Positions 1-7,966 of a stretch of 47,894 nt of DNA are shown one piece after another. The notes beneath the pieces were generated by a model that saw only the letters and a list, made by a program, of their open reading frames with translations, was not told where the DNA came from and did no database searches. The translations under genes were made by a program, and so were the position numbers. Each line of letters starts with the position of its first letter. Position 1 is the stretch's first letter. The stretch comes from DATADD01 sp036258675 (GTDB lineage Bacteria; Actinomycetota; CADDZG01; WHSQ01): the NCBI GenBank assembly GCA_036258675.1, contig DATADD010000141.1, positions 1 to 47,894 of the forward strand, read 5' to 3'.

Positions 1-129
1 ACCCGCGCACAGCACGAGCAGCGGGGCGATCGCCACCCACGCCAACGGCGCGGCGTCGACCTCGGGCCACGCGAGCGCGAGGACCGCTCCGGCCGCGGCG
101 GCCGCGGCCGCGGCGCGCGCCAGCGACAT
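1..129 (-). CDS. Apolipoprotein N-acyltransferase-like N-terminus (partial)
   Basis: Reading the minus strand from an ATG at 129 gives 43 residues that run off the left edge. They form an Ala-rich hydrophobic stretch followed by a short acidic break and 'PLAWVAIAPLL'. That pattern, a first membrane helix and then a Pro-Leu-Ala-Trp-Val motif, is typical of the N-terminus of Lnt, the integral membrane enzyme that N-acylates lipoproteins. The window does encode lipoproteins, which fits. The catalytic nitrilase domain lies outside the window, so the call rests on the N-terminal pattern alone. No clear Shine-Dalgarno sequence precedes the ATG. Another membrane protein of similar topology is possible. 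Confidence 0.42.
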   Translation of the reverse strand, partial: MSLARAAAAAAAAGAVLALAWPEVDAAPLAWVAIAPLLVLCAG

Positions 130-166
130 GGGCCGCGTGAAGAGACGCGCCGTGGCTAGCGCTCTT

Positions 167-183
167 CCCCCGCGCGCCGGGGG
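167..183 (-). terminator. GC hairpin after the DUF4193 gene
   Basis: Five C (167-171) and five G (179-183) can pair around a seven-base GC-rich loop, just downstream of the DUF4193 stop codon at 194 on the minus strand. There is no T-tract, so factor-independent termination is uncertain. Confidence 0.25.
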
Positions 184-193
184 TGAGCGCGCA

Positions 194-595
194 CTAGATG
201 CAGTCGCGACACAGACCGCGCGACGCGTCGGCGAGCTGCGTGCGCGGCTTGACCAGATGGCACGACCGGCAGACGAACTCCTGGCCCTCTCGCAGCGGCA
301 CCGCGCGCGCGTGCTGCGCCTCGGTCACGGGCTCGGGCGGGTCGGGCGTCGACATGAGGTCGATGACGTCGTCGTCCCCCTCGCTGCCGGCCGCGCCCCG
401 GCGCTCGAGCAGCTCGTCCCAAGAGGCAGCCTCGTCCTCGCCGTCGTCGTCGAGGGCGCTGGGATCCTCGGCATCGACGATATCCGCGTCCTCGACTTCG
501 GTGTCCCCGCCCGGGTCGTGCGCGTCCACCGCCTCCAGCCCGAGGGTCTCGTCATCTTCTTCGATCCGGTCCCTGCCGCGCTGTCCGCGTGACAA
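194..595 (-). CDS. DUF4193-family acidic zinc-motif protein
   Basis: A 133-residue protein with a very acidic, low-complexity N-terminal two thirds (many Asp/Glu) and a C-terminal Cys-rich segment: 'CRSC' and then 'CRDC' about 20 residues later, with the last Cys two residues from the end. This two-CxxC C-terminus after an acidic leader is the hallmark of DUF4193, a conserved actinobacterial family of unknown function that probably binds one zinc. The start is a TTG at 595, preceded on the minus strand by AGGAG with five bases of spacing. The longer reading frame upstream (to 706) has Pro/Gly/Arg-rich shadow-like sequence and was rejected. The gene is monocistronic or precedes the lnt-like gene. 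Confidence 0.72.
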   Translation of the reverse strand: MSRGQRGRDRIEEDDETLGLEAVDAHDPGGDTEVEDADIVDAEDPSALDDDGEDEAASWDELLERRGAAGSEGDDDVIDLMSTPDPPEPVTEAQHARAVPLREGQEFVCRSCHLVKPRTQLADASRGLCRDCI

Positions 596-1112
596 TGCCG
601 CTCCTCTCGCGCGTCCGTGCGCAACGGCACCCAACCCTAAGGGGCCCCGCGGCCATGGGCCCAGCACGGTGCCGAGAAAGAGAGGTCCCAAGCAACCTCG
701 TCGCACGCCTCGGCCGGAGTGCCGGGGACGTGGGACCCCGGCCTCTGCCTCGACCGCCCGCGACAGGCGGCCCGCGTTGGCGGACCCGCTGCCGGACGGC
801 GGGACGGCTGGACGTCCCGCAACCGGGTGCGTAGCACACCGGGTCCGGTCCGCTCCGGTCCGTGTCCGACCGTCGGCGCCGCTCGACGCGACTGCTTGGG
901 ACGCGAGTGATGATGCGCCGTGCGGATAGACGTGTCAACGCTTCCTCGCTGCGTCGCGCGCAGGACGCGAACCTTTCTTCGTCGTCGACAACATGCCCAC
1001 GCGTCGCCCACAGGTTGTCGACATCGTCGCCGGGCCGACCGCTGCCACGGCCCCATCCCCTTATCCTGGCACCGGCTACCAGCCGCCCCGCGACGCGGGG
1101 CAAGGAGGTCAT
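596..1112. other. Intergenic stretch with two GC hairpins, no gene seen
   Basis: About 517 bases between the divergent DUF4193 and YjbQ genes, so promoters for both should lie here. Every reading frame crossing it looks like a GC-rich shadow. Two perfect inverted repeats are visible: 721-727 with 736-742 (seven pairs, eight-base loop) and 1085-1091 with 1095-1101 (seven pairs, three-base loop). The second ends directly before the AAGGAGGT ribosome binding site of the YjbQ gene and could influence its translation. A run 'ttatcct' near 1060 may be a -10 element for the YjbQ-proS operon. Confidence 0.5.
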
Positions 1113-1487
1113 GTGAGGACCCATCAAGCGGAATGCGTCATGGTCACGGCCCACGCGCCGGACTTCGTCGACATCACCGAGGAGGTCGAGGCGGCGCTCG
1201 GTCGCTCGGGGATCCGCGACGGACACGTGACGGTCTTCTCGCCCGAGACCGCCTGCCCACTCCTGGTCCAGGAGCGGGAGTCCGGGCTCCTCGTCGACAT
1301 CGAGCAGGCGATGGACAGGCTTCGGGTCCTGCCGGGAGCCGATCGCGCCGCCCGCGTCGGCTCCCCCTCGGTCGTCCTGCCCGCGGTCGACGGGAGGCTT
1401 CGTCTCGGCATGTGGCAGCGCGTGCTGCTCGTCGAGCTCGAGCGGGGCCGGCGCCGGTCCGTGACCGTGCAGATCGTGGGTGAATGA
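1113..1487 (+). CDS. YjbQ/UPF0047-family protein, divergent
   Basis: A 124-residue protein starting at GTG 1113, four bases after a strong AAGGAGG (1102-1108); the ATG at 1111 meets a stop at once. The pattern 'DITEEVEAAL.RSGIRDG.V.VFSPET', then 'VLPAVDGRLRLGMWQRVLLVEL' near the C-terminus, matches the YjbQ (UPF0047) beta-barrel family, some members of which show thiamine-phosphate synthase activity in vitro. The family's conserved histidines are missing: the usual His-Thr after the 'F.P' strand is Glu-Thr, and the His-rich central loop (residues about 65-85) is shortened and His-free. The protein may be a non-catalytic paralogue. Its stop overlaps proS by eight bases, so the two are co-translated. 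Confidence 0.68.
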   Translation: MRTHQAECVMVTAHAPDFVDITEEVEAALGRSGIRDGHVTVFSPETACPLLVQERESGLLVDIEQAMDRLRVLPGADRAARVGSPSVVLPAVDGRLRLGMWQRVLLVELERGRRRSVTVQIVGE

Positions 1488-2925
1488 CGTGGCCAAGCGC
1501 AGGCTTCCCAAGCAATCCGAAGACTTCCCCGCCTGGTACCAGGACGTCGTCAAGCGGTCCGGCATGGCCGAGCACGGCTTGACCAAGGGCACCATGATCA
1601 TCAAGCCGCACGGATACGCGGTCTGGGAGGAGCTCCAGCGCGCGCTCGACACGCGCTTCAAGGCGACCGGTCACGAGAACCTCTACTTCCCCCTGTTGAT
1701 ACCCGAGAAGCTCCTCGCCCGCGAGGCCGAGCACGTGGAGGGGTTCTCTCCTGAGCTTGCCGTCGTCACACACGGTGGCGGCGAGAAGCTCGAGGAGCCG
1801 CTCGTCGTGAGGCCGACCTCGGAGGCGACGATCTGGGCCGCCTACGCCAACTGGATCCAGAGCTACCGCGACCTCCCGCTGCTCTACAACCAATGGTGCA
1901 ATGTGCTCCGGTGGGAGATGCGGACGCGTCTGTTCCTGCGCACGAGCGAGTTCCTGTGGCAGGAGGGCCACACCGCGCACGCGACCGCGGACGAAGCCCG
2001 CGCCGAGGTCCTGCGCATGCTCGAGGTCTATCGAGAGGTCGCGGAGGACGTCGCCGCGATGCCGGTCCTCCCCGGGCGCAAGTCAGAGTCCGAGAAGTTC
2101 GCCGGGGCCGTTACCACGCTTACGATCGAGGGGCTCATGCGCGACAGGAGGGCGCTGCAGTGCGCGACCTCGCACTTCCTCGGGCAGAACTTCGCGCGCG
2201 CCTACGACGTCACGTTCCTCAACGCGCGCGGGGAGGAGGAGCACGCGTGGGGTACGTCGTGGGGGATGTCGACGCGCATGGTCGGCGGCGTGATCATGAC
2301 CCACGGCGACGATCGCGGCCTGCGGCTGCCGCCCCGGTTGGCGCCGGTGCAGGTCGTCGTCGTCCCGATCTACTCCACCGACGACGAACGCGCCCGTGTC
2401 ATGGAGGTGGCCGTCAAGGTCAAGGACGCGTGCGCCGGCAACGGCGTTCGGGTCCGACTCGACGACCGCGATCACCACCGCCCGGGCTACAAGTTCAGCG
2501 AGTGGGAGCTCAAGGGCGTTCCCCTGCGCGTCGAGGTGGGCCCCAAGGACGTCGAGCGGGGTCGCGTGGTGGTCGTCGCCCGTACCGACGGCACCAAGAA
2601 GGAGGTCGCGACGGAGGAGGCGATCGCGGGCATGGCGGCCGCCCTCCAGGACGTCCAGAGCGCGTTGCTGACCGACGCACGTGCCTTCCGCGACGAGCAC
2701 ACCCACGAGGCCGGCGACTACGACGCGCTGCGGATGGGTCTCGAGGCCGAGGGCGGATTCTGGATCGGCTCGTGGTGCGGCCGCCTCGAGTGCGAGCAGC
2801 GCGTCATCGAGGACGCCAAGGCGACGATACGCGTGCTGCCGATCGACCCCGTGGATCCGGAGGCGCCCTGCACGGTGTGCGGCCGGGCCGGCGTCGAGCG
2901 CGCCACCTGGGCGCGCGCCTACTGA
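1480..2925 (+). CDS. proS: Prolyl-tRNA synthetase, archaeal/eukaryotic type
   Basis: A 481-residue class II aminoacyl-tRNA synthetase that charges tRNA-Pro with proline in the cytoplasm. The length, the 'YFPLLIP' and 'VVRPTSEA' motifs, the motif 2 region 'RWEMRTRLFLRTSEFLWQEGHTAHA' split around residue 150, and motif 3 'GGVIMTHGDDRGLRLPP' followed by an anticodon-binding domain identify ProS of the archaeal/eukaryotic type. It lacks the large editing insertion of the bacterial type. The C-terminus carries a Cys pair ('CTVC') and ends in 'WARAY', as in this class. The GTG at 1480 overlaps the YjbQ stop by eight bases. It converges on the HAD gene with a gap of only five bases. Confidence 0.95.
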   Translation: MNDVAKRRLPKQSEDFPAWYQDVVKRSGMAEHGLTKGTMIIKPHGYAVWEELQRALDTRFKATGHENLYFPLLIPEKLLAREAEHVEGFSPELAVVTHGGGEKLEEPLVVRPTSEATIWAAYANWIQSYRDLPLLYNQWCNVLRWEMRTRLFLRTSEFLWQEGHTAHATADEARAEVLRMLEVYREVAEDVAAMPVLPGRKSESEKFAGAVTTLTIEGLMRDRRALQCATSHFLGQNFARAYDVTFLNARGEEEHAWGTSWGMSTRMVGGVIMTHGDDRGLRLPPRLAPVQVVVVPIYSTDDERARVMEVAVKVKDACAGNGVRVRLDDRDHHRPGYKFSEWELKGVPLRVEVGPKDVERGRVVVVARTDGTKKEVATEEAIAGMAAALQDVQSALLTDARAFRDEHTHEAGDYDALRMGLEAEGGFWIGSWCGRLECEQRVIEDAKATIRVLPIDPVDPEAPCTVCGRAGVERATWARAY

Positions 2926-2930
2926 CCTCC

Positions 2931-3650
2931 TCAGCCCCGCAGGCCGAGGACCTCCAGGATCTGCGAGTGCTCGTCGAGCACCCACTCGGCGTCCGGCGCG
3001 TCGGACGCGTCGTCGTGGATCCCCCGGAAACGAGCCGCGTGCATGCCGATGTCGTGAGCGCCGGCGATGTCGGTGCGGCGCAGGTCGCCGACGTGGACCG
3101 CCTCGGGCGGGCGCACGCCGAGCTCCGCGAGCGCCTTGGCGAAGATCTCGTTGCCCGGCTTGGGGACCCCGACCTCGTCCGAGAAGCAGAGCGTCTCGAG
3201 GTGCTCGCTCAACCCCGCGTCGTCGAGGAAGCCGCGCACGACCCGCCCCGGGGTGAAGCCGGTGTCGCAGACGAGCCCGAGGCGGATGCCGAGGCGCCTC
3301 AGCTCGCTCAGGGTCTCCACCGCACCCTCGACCGGCGCGACGCCCGCGACGAGACTCGCCTCCTCGAACTCGCGGGTGAGCTCCTCGATCGCCTCGTCGT
3401 CGAAGATGCCGCGCGCCTCGAGGCAGTAGGCCGCCATGCGCCCGGGGCCGAACGTCTCCACCTGCTTCCACGCCTCGTCGTGCTTGCGCCACGCCTCCAG
3501 CAGCAGGTCTTCGGCCTCTTCGTCGCGCAGGTCCAGGAAACGACCGAGGGCGCCTATGCGTTTGTGCATGGCGCCCTCCCAGTCCCGGTCCATCAGCAGC
3601 GTCGCCCAGCAGTCGTAGGTGACCGCCCGGATGCCCTCGACCCTCTTCAC
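2931..3650 (-). CDS. HAD-superfamily hydrolase at the end of the lysine operon
   Basis: A 239-residue haloacid-dehalogenase-like hydrolase. Motif I is 'YDCWATLL' with nucleophile Asp13 (Trp replaces the usual second acidic or Tyr residue), motif II is 'VCDTG', motif III Lys lies in 'VGVPKPGNEIF' and motif IV is 'VHVGDLRRTDIAGA'. A helical cap lies between motifs I and II. Many HAD proteins are phosphatases of small phosphorylated metabolites; the substrate here is unknown. The GTG at 3650 has GAGGGGAG upstream and overlaps the kal stop as GTGA, so the gene is the last cistron of the lysine-degradation operon. A role in that pathway, for example damaged-cofactor or phosphate-ester removal, is only inferred from position. 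Confidence 0.8.
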   Translation of the reverse strand: MKRVEGIRAVTYDCWATLLMDRDWEGAMHKRIGALGRFLDLRDEEAEDLLLEAWRKHDEAWKQVETFGPGRMAAYCLEARGIFDDEAIEELTREFEEASLVAGVAPVEGAVETLSELRRLGIRLGLVCDTGFTPGRVVRGFLDDAGLSEHLETLCFSDEVGVPKPGNEIFAKALAELGVRPPEAVHVGDLRRTDIAGAHDIGMHAARFRGIHDDASDAPDAEWVLDEHSQILEVLGLRG

Positions 3651-4069
3651 GAACCACTCCCCTCGGCCGCGCCGCCGGCGCGGCGTTGTCGGTCCCTCTT
3701 CACGACACAGGTCGCCACCGCCTCCGCGATCAGGTCCGCCTCCTCCAGCAGGTCCGCCGCGGAATCCGATACGTCCGGACGGGGGCGAGCGTAGCGGAAC
3801 ACCTCGAGGCGCATCTCCCGCGAGCTGGTGCCCCGGCGGGTGATCTCGCCTCTCACCTCGACGAAGTCGCCGGCATACAGCGGGGCGCGGAATCGCACCG
3901 AGGAGTAGCCGGCCAACAGGCCCTCGTCGCCGTCGCTGCGGATGCACAGCTCGGTCGCGGCGTCGCCGAGCAGCTCCATGATCCGTCCACCCGCCACCAC
4001 TCCCCCGCCGTAGTGGGCGTCGGCTTCGCCCAGGCGCAGACGCAGGGTCGCCCGGATCGGATCCCTCAC
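3647..4069 (-). CDS. kal: 3-aminobutyryl-CoA ammonia-lyase
   Basis: A 140-residue hot-dog-fold protein. The N-terminal 'RLGEADAHYGGGVVAG', the middle 'LLGDAATEL' and 'GDEGLLAGYSSVRF', and the late 'RPDVSDSAADLLEE' pattern agree with Kal, which removes ammonia from 3-aminobutyryl-CoA to give crotonyl-CoA in lysine fermentation. The length is normal for Kal. The GTG start at 4069 overlaps the kamE stop in a GTGA arrangement and the stop overlaps the HAD start in the same way. The position next to kamDE strongly supports the assignment. Its substrate is normally made by Kce, which is not found in this window. Confidence 0.82.
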   Translation of the reverse strand: MRDPIRATLRLRLGEADAHYGGGVVAGGRIMELLGDAATELCIRSDGDEGLLAGYSSVRFRAPLYAGDFVEVRGEITRRGTSSREMRLEVFRYARPRPDVSDSAADLLEEADLIAEAVATCVVKRDRQRRAGGAAEGSGS

Positions 4070-4833
4070 GACGCGCGCGCGGCCTCCGGCTCGCCGGCCT
4101 CGAGACGTCGCGACGCGGTCCACGCGAGGTAGGAGGCAACCTCGGACGGCCTCGTTCCCCGTCCGAAGATCCTGTCGTAGCCCAGCTCCGCCGCCTGGTC
4201 GGGTGAGAAGCGCGGGCCGCCGCCCACGAGCACGACGCGCCCGCGCAGCCCCGCCTCCTCGAGCGCGGCGCGCACCTCCCGCAGGTGCAGCAGATGCGCA
4301 TCGCGCTGCGTTACGACCTGCGAGACGAGGACCGCGTCGGCCTCCTCCCGGCGGACGGTGTCGACGATCTCGGCCGGCGTCACCTGCGACCCCATGTTGA
4401 TCACCCGCATCTCGGGGAAGTACTCCAGGCCGTGGTCGCCTGCGTACCCCTTCATGGACAGGATCGCGTCGAGACCGACCGTGTGGGCGTCCGTCCCGGT
4501 GCACGCGCCCACGACCACTAGCTGTCTCTTGAGCGTCTCCCTCAGGATCCGGTTGACCTCCTGGTAGGAGAGCTCGGGGAAGTCGCGCTCGCGCACCTCG
4601 AGCTCCTCGGGCTCGACCGAGTGCGTCGTGGCGCCGTAGACCGTGAAGAACGTGAAGTGGGGGCCCATCCCCTTCATGTGCACGACCTGAGGGCGCTCGA
4701 AGCCCATCTTGCGGGCGAGCTCGAGGGCGGCCGCGCGCGCCCGCTCCCCCTCCTCCAGGGGGAGCGTGAACGACAGCTGCACGAGCGCATCGCCGGTCGC
4801 GTCGCCGTAGGGCACGATCGCGCTCACTCCCAT
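4066..4833 (-). CDS. kamE: Lysine 5,6-aminomutase beta subunit
   Basis: A 255-residue subunit that carries the adenosylcobalamin-binding Rossmann domain and the PLP lysine. The base-off B12 motif 'GTDAHTVG' places the cobalt-ligating histidine at about His117, and 'SMKG' with Lys128 lies eleven residues later, the same spacing as His133/Lys144 in the clostridial enzyme. A small PLP-side domain ('VHMKGMGPHFTF') lies before them. With KamD it converts beta-lysine (or D-lysine) to a 3,5- (or 2,5-) diaminohexanoate. The ATG at 4833 overlaps the kamD stop by ten bases; a GTG at 4827 making a GTGA overlap like those of its neighbours is an equally good start. Confidence 0.93.
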   Translation of the reverse strand: MGVSAIVPYGDATGDALVQLSFTLPLEEGERARAAALELARKMGFERPQVVHMKGMGPHFTFFTVYGATTHSVEPEELEVRERDFPELSYQEVNRILRETLKRQLVVVGACTGTDAHTVGLDAILSMKGYAGDHGLEYFPEMRVINMGSQVTPAEIVDTVRREEADAVLVSQVVTQRDAHLLHLREVRAALEEAGLRGRVVLVGGGPRFSPDQAAELGYDRIFGRGTRPSEVASYLAWTASRRLEAGEPEAARAS

Positions 4834-6428
4834 CTCACCCCGAGCCGCGCGGCGAGGAGGTCGCCGATCGGGTTGGCGTAACCGCCCGCTCTCTCGATCA
4901 CGCCATCGAGGCCCTTGCCGCCGTCCTTCGTGCGAACCGTGTCGGCGAACATCCCCGCCTCGATCGCGTCGAACATGCCGATGTCGGCGACCTTGCGAAG
5001 CATCTGTAGGCACTCCTCGAGGACCTGGGCGGCGCGCCGCTCGACGAGCCCTCCCTCCTCGAAGTGCAGCTCGCCGGCGAGGCCCCCGGCGCCACCGAAC
5101 ACGTAGCAGGCGTTCTCGAGCGCGAGGTCGCGGTCCGACAGGAACGGTGTGTGGATCCCCTCGGTCATCATGCCGAGCAGAATGATGTCCTGTCCCGTGA
5201 GCGCGCCGACCAGGTTGAACATGCCGTCGTAGAGGAACCCCTGGAAGATGTTGCCCGTCATGTGCTTGGTCGGAGGCATGTACTTGAGGGGGGCATCGGG
5301 GAAGCACTCACGCACGAGCTGGGCGTGGGCAAGCTCGAGCAGGATCTGGTCCGGCAGAGACGGGTCGATCTCGAACGCATGCCCGAGGCCCATCTGCGCG
5401 GGGGGCAACCCGGCCGAGAGCGCGAGCCGCTCGTTGAGGAACTGCGAGGCCAGCACCGTGTGGGCGGCATCGACCGCGTCGGCCGTCGTGAGGTAGTTGT
5501 CCTCGCCGGTGTTGATGACGATGCCGGCGAGTGAGTGGACCATGCGAGAGAAGTGCTGATCCACGAACGTGCGCTGCATGTTGATGTCGCGGAAGATGAT
5601 CCCGTACATGCAGTCGTTGAGCATCATGTCGAGCCGCTCGACCGCGGCCATGACGGCGATCTCGGGCATGCAGAGCCCGCTCGCGTAGTTCGTGAGACGG
5701 ATGTAGCGCCCCAGGTCCTCCCCCACCGCGTCGAGGGCGGCGCGCATGAGCCGGAAGTTCTCCTGGGTCGCAAAGGTCCCGGCGAAGCCGTCCTCGGTCG
5801 CCCCGAAGGGAACGTAGTCGAGCAGCGACTGCCCCGTCGAGCGGATCACCGCGATGACGTCGCAGCCCTCGCGCGCGGCTGCCTGCGCCTGCGGGATGTC
5901 CTCGTAGATGTTCCCGGTCGCGACGATGAGATAGAACCACGGCTTGGTCGCGTCGCCGGTGCGGTCGATCGCGCGCTGCCTCTCCTCGGCGGCCGCCGCG
6001 ACCCGGGTCACCGCGTCGTCGGCGAGGCGGCGCGCCGCCGCGAGCGCCGCCTCGAGGCTCGGCCCCTCGGGCCACGAGGGCCGCAGCTCGCGGCGCGCGA
6101 TCCGCTCCGCGGTCTCCTGCACGCCCTCGCCGGTGGCCTCGACCGCGGCAAGGAACGGGACCGTGGCCCCCCGCTCGAGGCCGGCCCCCGCCCGGATCTC
6201 GTCCACGACCCGGTTCGGGATCGGCACGGCCTCGGAGCCGTCGCCCTCGGCGCCGTCGACGCCGAGAAGGCGGAGGGTCGCGCGCTCGATCGACGCAGTC
6301 GTGCGGCGCCGGGCGAGCTCCTCGATCGGCGCCGCGATGTCCGCCGCGAGCGCGCGGCATTCCTCGACCGCGGCCTCGTCGATGCGGAGGCGTCCGAGGG
6401 GCCGGGAGAAGACGCGCGCAGCCCTCAT
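4824..6428 (-). CDS. kamD: Lysine 5,6-aminomutase alpha subunit
   Basis: A 534-residue TIM-barrel subunit. Long conserved blocks such as 'VATGNIYEDIPQA', 'VIRSTGQSLLDYVP', 'IRLTNYASGLCMPEI', 'LNDCMYGIIFRDINM', 'KYMPPTKHMTGNIF' and 'GMMTEGIHTPFLSDRD' identify the alpha chain of the B12/PLP-dependent lysine 5,6-aminomutase, which holds the substrate and the top of the adenosylcobalamin. The ATG at 6428 overlaps the upstream amidohydrolase stop (ATGA) and the end overlaps kamE, so both subunits are made together. The open frame continues far upstream of the start, but only as antisense-like Arg-rich sequence. Confidence 0.94.
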   Translation of the reverse strand: MRAARVFSRPLGRLRIDEAAVEECRALAADIAAPIEELARRRTTASIERATLRLLGVDGAEGDGSEAVPIPNRVVDEIRAGAGLERGATVPFLAAVEATGEGVQETAERIARRELRPSWPEGPSLEAALAAARRLADDAVTRVAAAAEERQRAIDRTGDATKPWFYLIVATGNIYEDIPQAQAAAREGCDVIAVIRSTGQSLLDYVPFGATEDGFAGTFATQENFRLMRAALDAVGEDLGRYIRLTNYASGLCMPEIAVMAAVERLDMMLNDCMYGIIFRDINMQRTFVDQHFSRMVHSLAGIVINTGEDNYLTTADAVDAAHTVLASQFLNERLALSAGLPPAQMGLGHAFEIDPSLPDQILLELAHAQLVRECFPDAPLKYMPPTKHMTGNIFQGFLYDGMFNLVGALTGQDIILLGMMTEGIHTPFLSDRDLALENACYVFGGAGGLAGELHFEEGGLVERRAAQVLEECLQMLRKVADIGMFDAIEAGMFADTVRTKDGGKGLDGVIERAGGYANPIGDLLAARLGVRWE

Positions 6429-7966
6429 GCGGCCTCCGCCTCCGGCGGCGGCCACACCCGCGTGCCCCCGATCCAGGTCCCGAGCACGTCCGTCTTCTCG
6501 AGCTCGTCCGGGTCGACCGCGAGCGGATCGCGATCGAGGAGCGCGAGGTCCGCGCGACGACCCGCGGCGAGGGTGCCCTTCGCGGTCGGGTCGCCCGTGA
6601 CGGCCACCGGGCCGGCGGTGTGAAGGGCGAGGGCGTCGGCCGCCGGCAGCGACTCCTCGGCGAGGTGGTGGGCGCGCAGAGCCGCCATCTGCAGGAACGG
6701 GTCGAGAGGCGTCACCGTCGAGTCGGATCCGGCCGCGAGCGTGAGCCCGGCCCGGAGCATGGAGCCGAAGCGGTTCATCGTGCGAGCCCGGTCCCACCCG
6801 AGGCGGCGGGCGTAGAGGCCCCGCTCGCCGCCCCACAGGCGGTCGAACGCCGGTTGGATGCTGGGGCGCAGCCCGAGACGGGCCGCGCGCCGGATGTGGT
6901 CGTCGGTGGCGCACTCGAAGTGCTCGATGCGGTGGCCGGCGGCGGCGACCTGGGCGCGCCCGACCCGCTCGCTCACCGCCTCCCAGGTTGCGAGCGCCTG
7001 GTCGATCGCGGCATCTCCGATCGCGTGCACACCGACCTGCAGCCGCGCCCGCTGCGCGCGCAGGAAGAAGTCGAGCAGCTCCTCGTCGTCGCGGTAGGAG
7101 ATGCCGTTCGGGGGCGAACCGGGAGGCGGGGTGTCCAGGTAGGGGGCCCTCATCCACGCCGTGTGCGAGCCGAAGGAGCCGTCGAGGAAGTAGTCGCCTC
7201 CGATGCGGTCGAAGCCCATGGCCGTGACTCGCTCGACGTCGTCGGTCGCGAGAAACGTGACCACCCTCAGCGCGACGTCTTCGACCGCGGCCTGGAACAC
7301 CTCGGCCGAGTCCCACCCCCGCCACTCGACCACGAACATCTCGTGGACCTCGGTGACGCCCTTCGAGTAGGCGACGCGCACGGCCTGCGCGACGGCATCT
7401 CGTTGCTGGGCCGGGGTCAGGGCGCGATCGAACCAGCTCCACGCCTGGGCCGCGGCCTGCTCCCGCAGGTACCCCGTCGGTCTCCCGGCCGGATCCCGGT
7501 CGACGCCGACCACCCCTCCGAGCTCGAGCTCGTCCACCAACGCCGTCGAGACGATGCACGAGTGCATGTCGGCCCGCCCCAGCAGCGCGGGACGGTCCCC
7601 CACCGCAGCGTCGAGGTCGCGCGCGGTCAGCGGCTCGTCGAGCGGGTCCTCGAAGTTCCCCCCGAACAGGATCCCGTCCGGCTCGGCGCGCGCTCGCCGC
7701 GCCAGCGCGGCCACGATCGCGCGCGCGGACCGCTCTCCGCGCAGGTCGAGGCCGCTCGCGTAGAGACCGGTCGCGGGCAGGTGGACGTGCGCGTCGGCGA
7801 ACCCGGGGACGAGCGTCCCGCCGTCGAGGTCGACGCGCGCGCCGGCGGGGGGCGGCTCCCCTCGTCCCGCCGCGGTTATCGCCTCGTCGGTGACGAGGAG
7901 CCACTCCGCGCGCTCCTCGCCCCGGCCGGTGCGTACGCAGCCCCCGTGGAACAGCGTCGTCCTCAC
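6425..7966 (-). CDS. YtcJ-like metal-dependent amidohydrolase inside the lysine operon
   Basis: A 513-residue amidohydrolase-superfamily protein. An N-terminal beta-sandwich is followed by 'GFADAHVHLP' (metal-binding His-x-His), 'GVHAIGDAAIDQAL', 'HRIEHFE', and 'AAGSDS', then the C-terminal sandwich ('KGTLAAGRRADLALLDRDP'). This is the YtcJ/exoenzyme-regulatory type, whose substrates are mostly unknown amides or imines. It starts at GTG 7966, overlapping the kdd stop (GTGA), and overlaps kamD at its end, so it is a fixed member of the operon. It sits where clostridial operons often carry kce, but the fold is unrelated to Kce. It may hydrolyse a lactam or N-acyl side product of diaminohexanoate; that is a guess from context. 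Confidence 0.85.
   Translation of the reverse strand: MRTTLFHGGCVRTGRGEERAEWLLVTDEAITAAGRGEPPPAGARVDLDGGTLVPGFADAHVHLPATGLYASGLDLRGERSARAIVAALARRARAEPDGILFGGNFEDPLDEPLTARDLDAAVGDRPALLGRADMHSCIVSTALVDELELGGVVGVDRDPAGRPTGYLREQAAAQAWSWFDRALTPAQQRDAVAQAVRVAYSKGVTEVHEMFVVEWRGWDSAEVFQAAVEDVALRVVTFLATDDVERVTAMGFDRIGGDYFLDGSFGSHTAWMRAPYLDTPPPGSPPNGISYRDDEELLDFFLRAQRARLQVGVHAIGDAAIDQALATWEAVSERVGRAQVAAAGHRIEHFECATDDHIRRAARLGLRPSIQPAFDRLWGGERGLYARRLGWDRARTMNRFGSMLRAGLTLAAGSDSTVTPLDPFLQMAALRAHHLAEESLPAADALALHTAGPVAVTGDPTAKGTLAAGRRADLALLDRDPLAVDPDELEKTDVLGTWIGGTRVWPPPEAEAA

Noticed and set aside
1893..3794. A 633-codon plus-strand open frame across proS and the HAD gene
   Set aside because: Its Arg/Gly-rich translation has no domain and it crosses two well-supported genes in another frame and strand.
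4824..7904. A possible amidohydrolase-KamD fusion protein read as one 1026-codon frame
   Set aside because: The upstream part is Arg/Ala shadow sequence. The amidohydrolase is in another frame and overlaps kamD as ATGA, so they are separate proteins.
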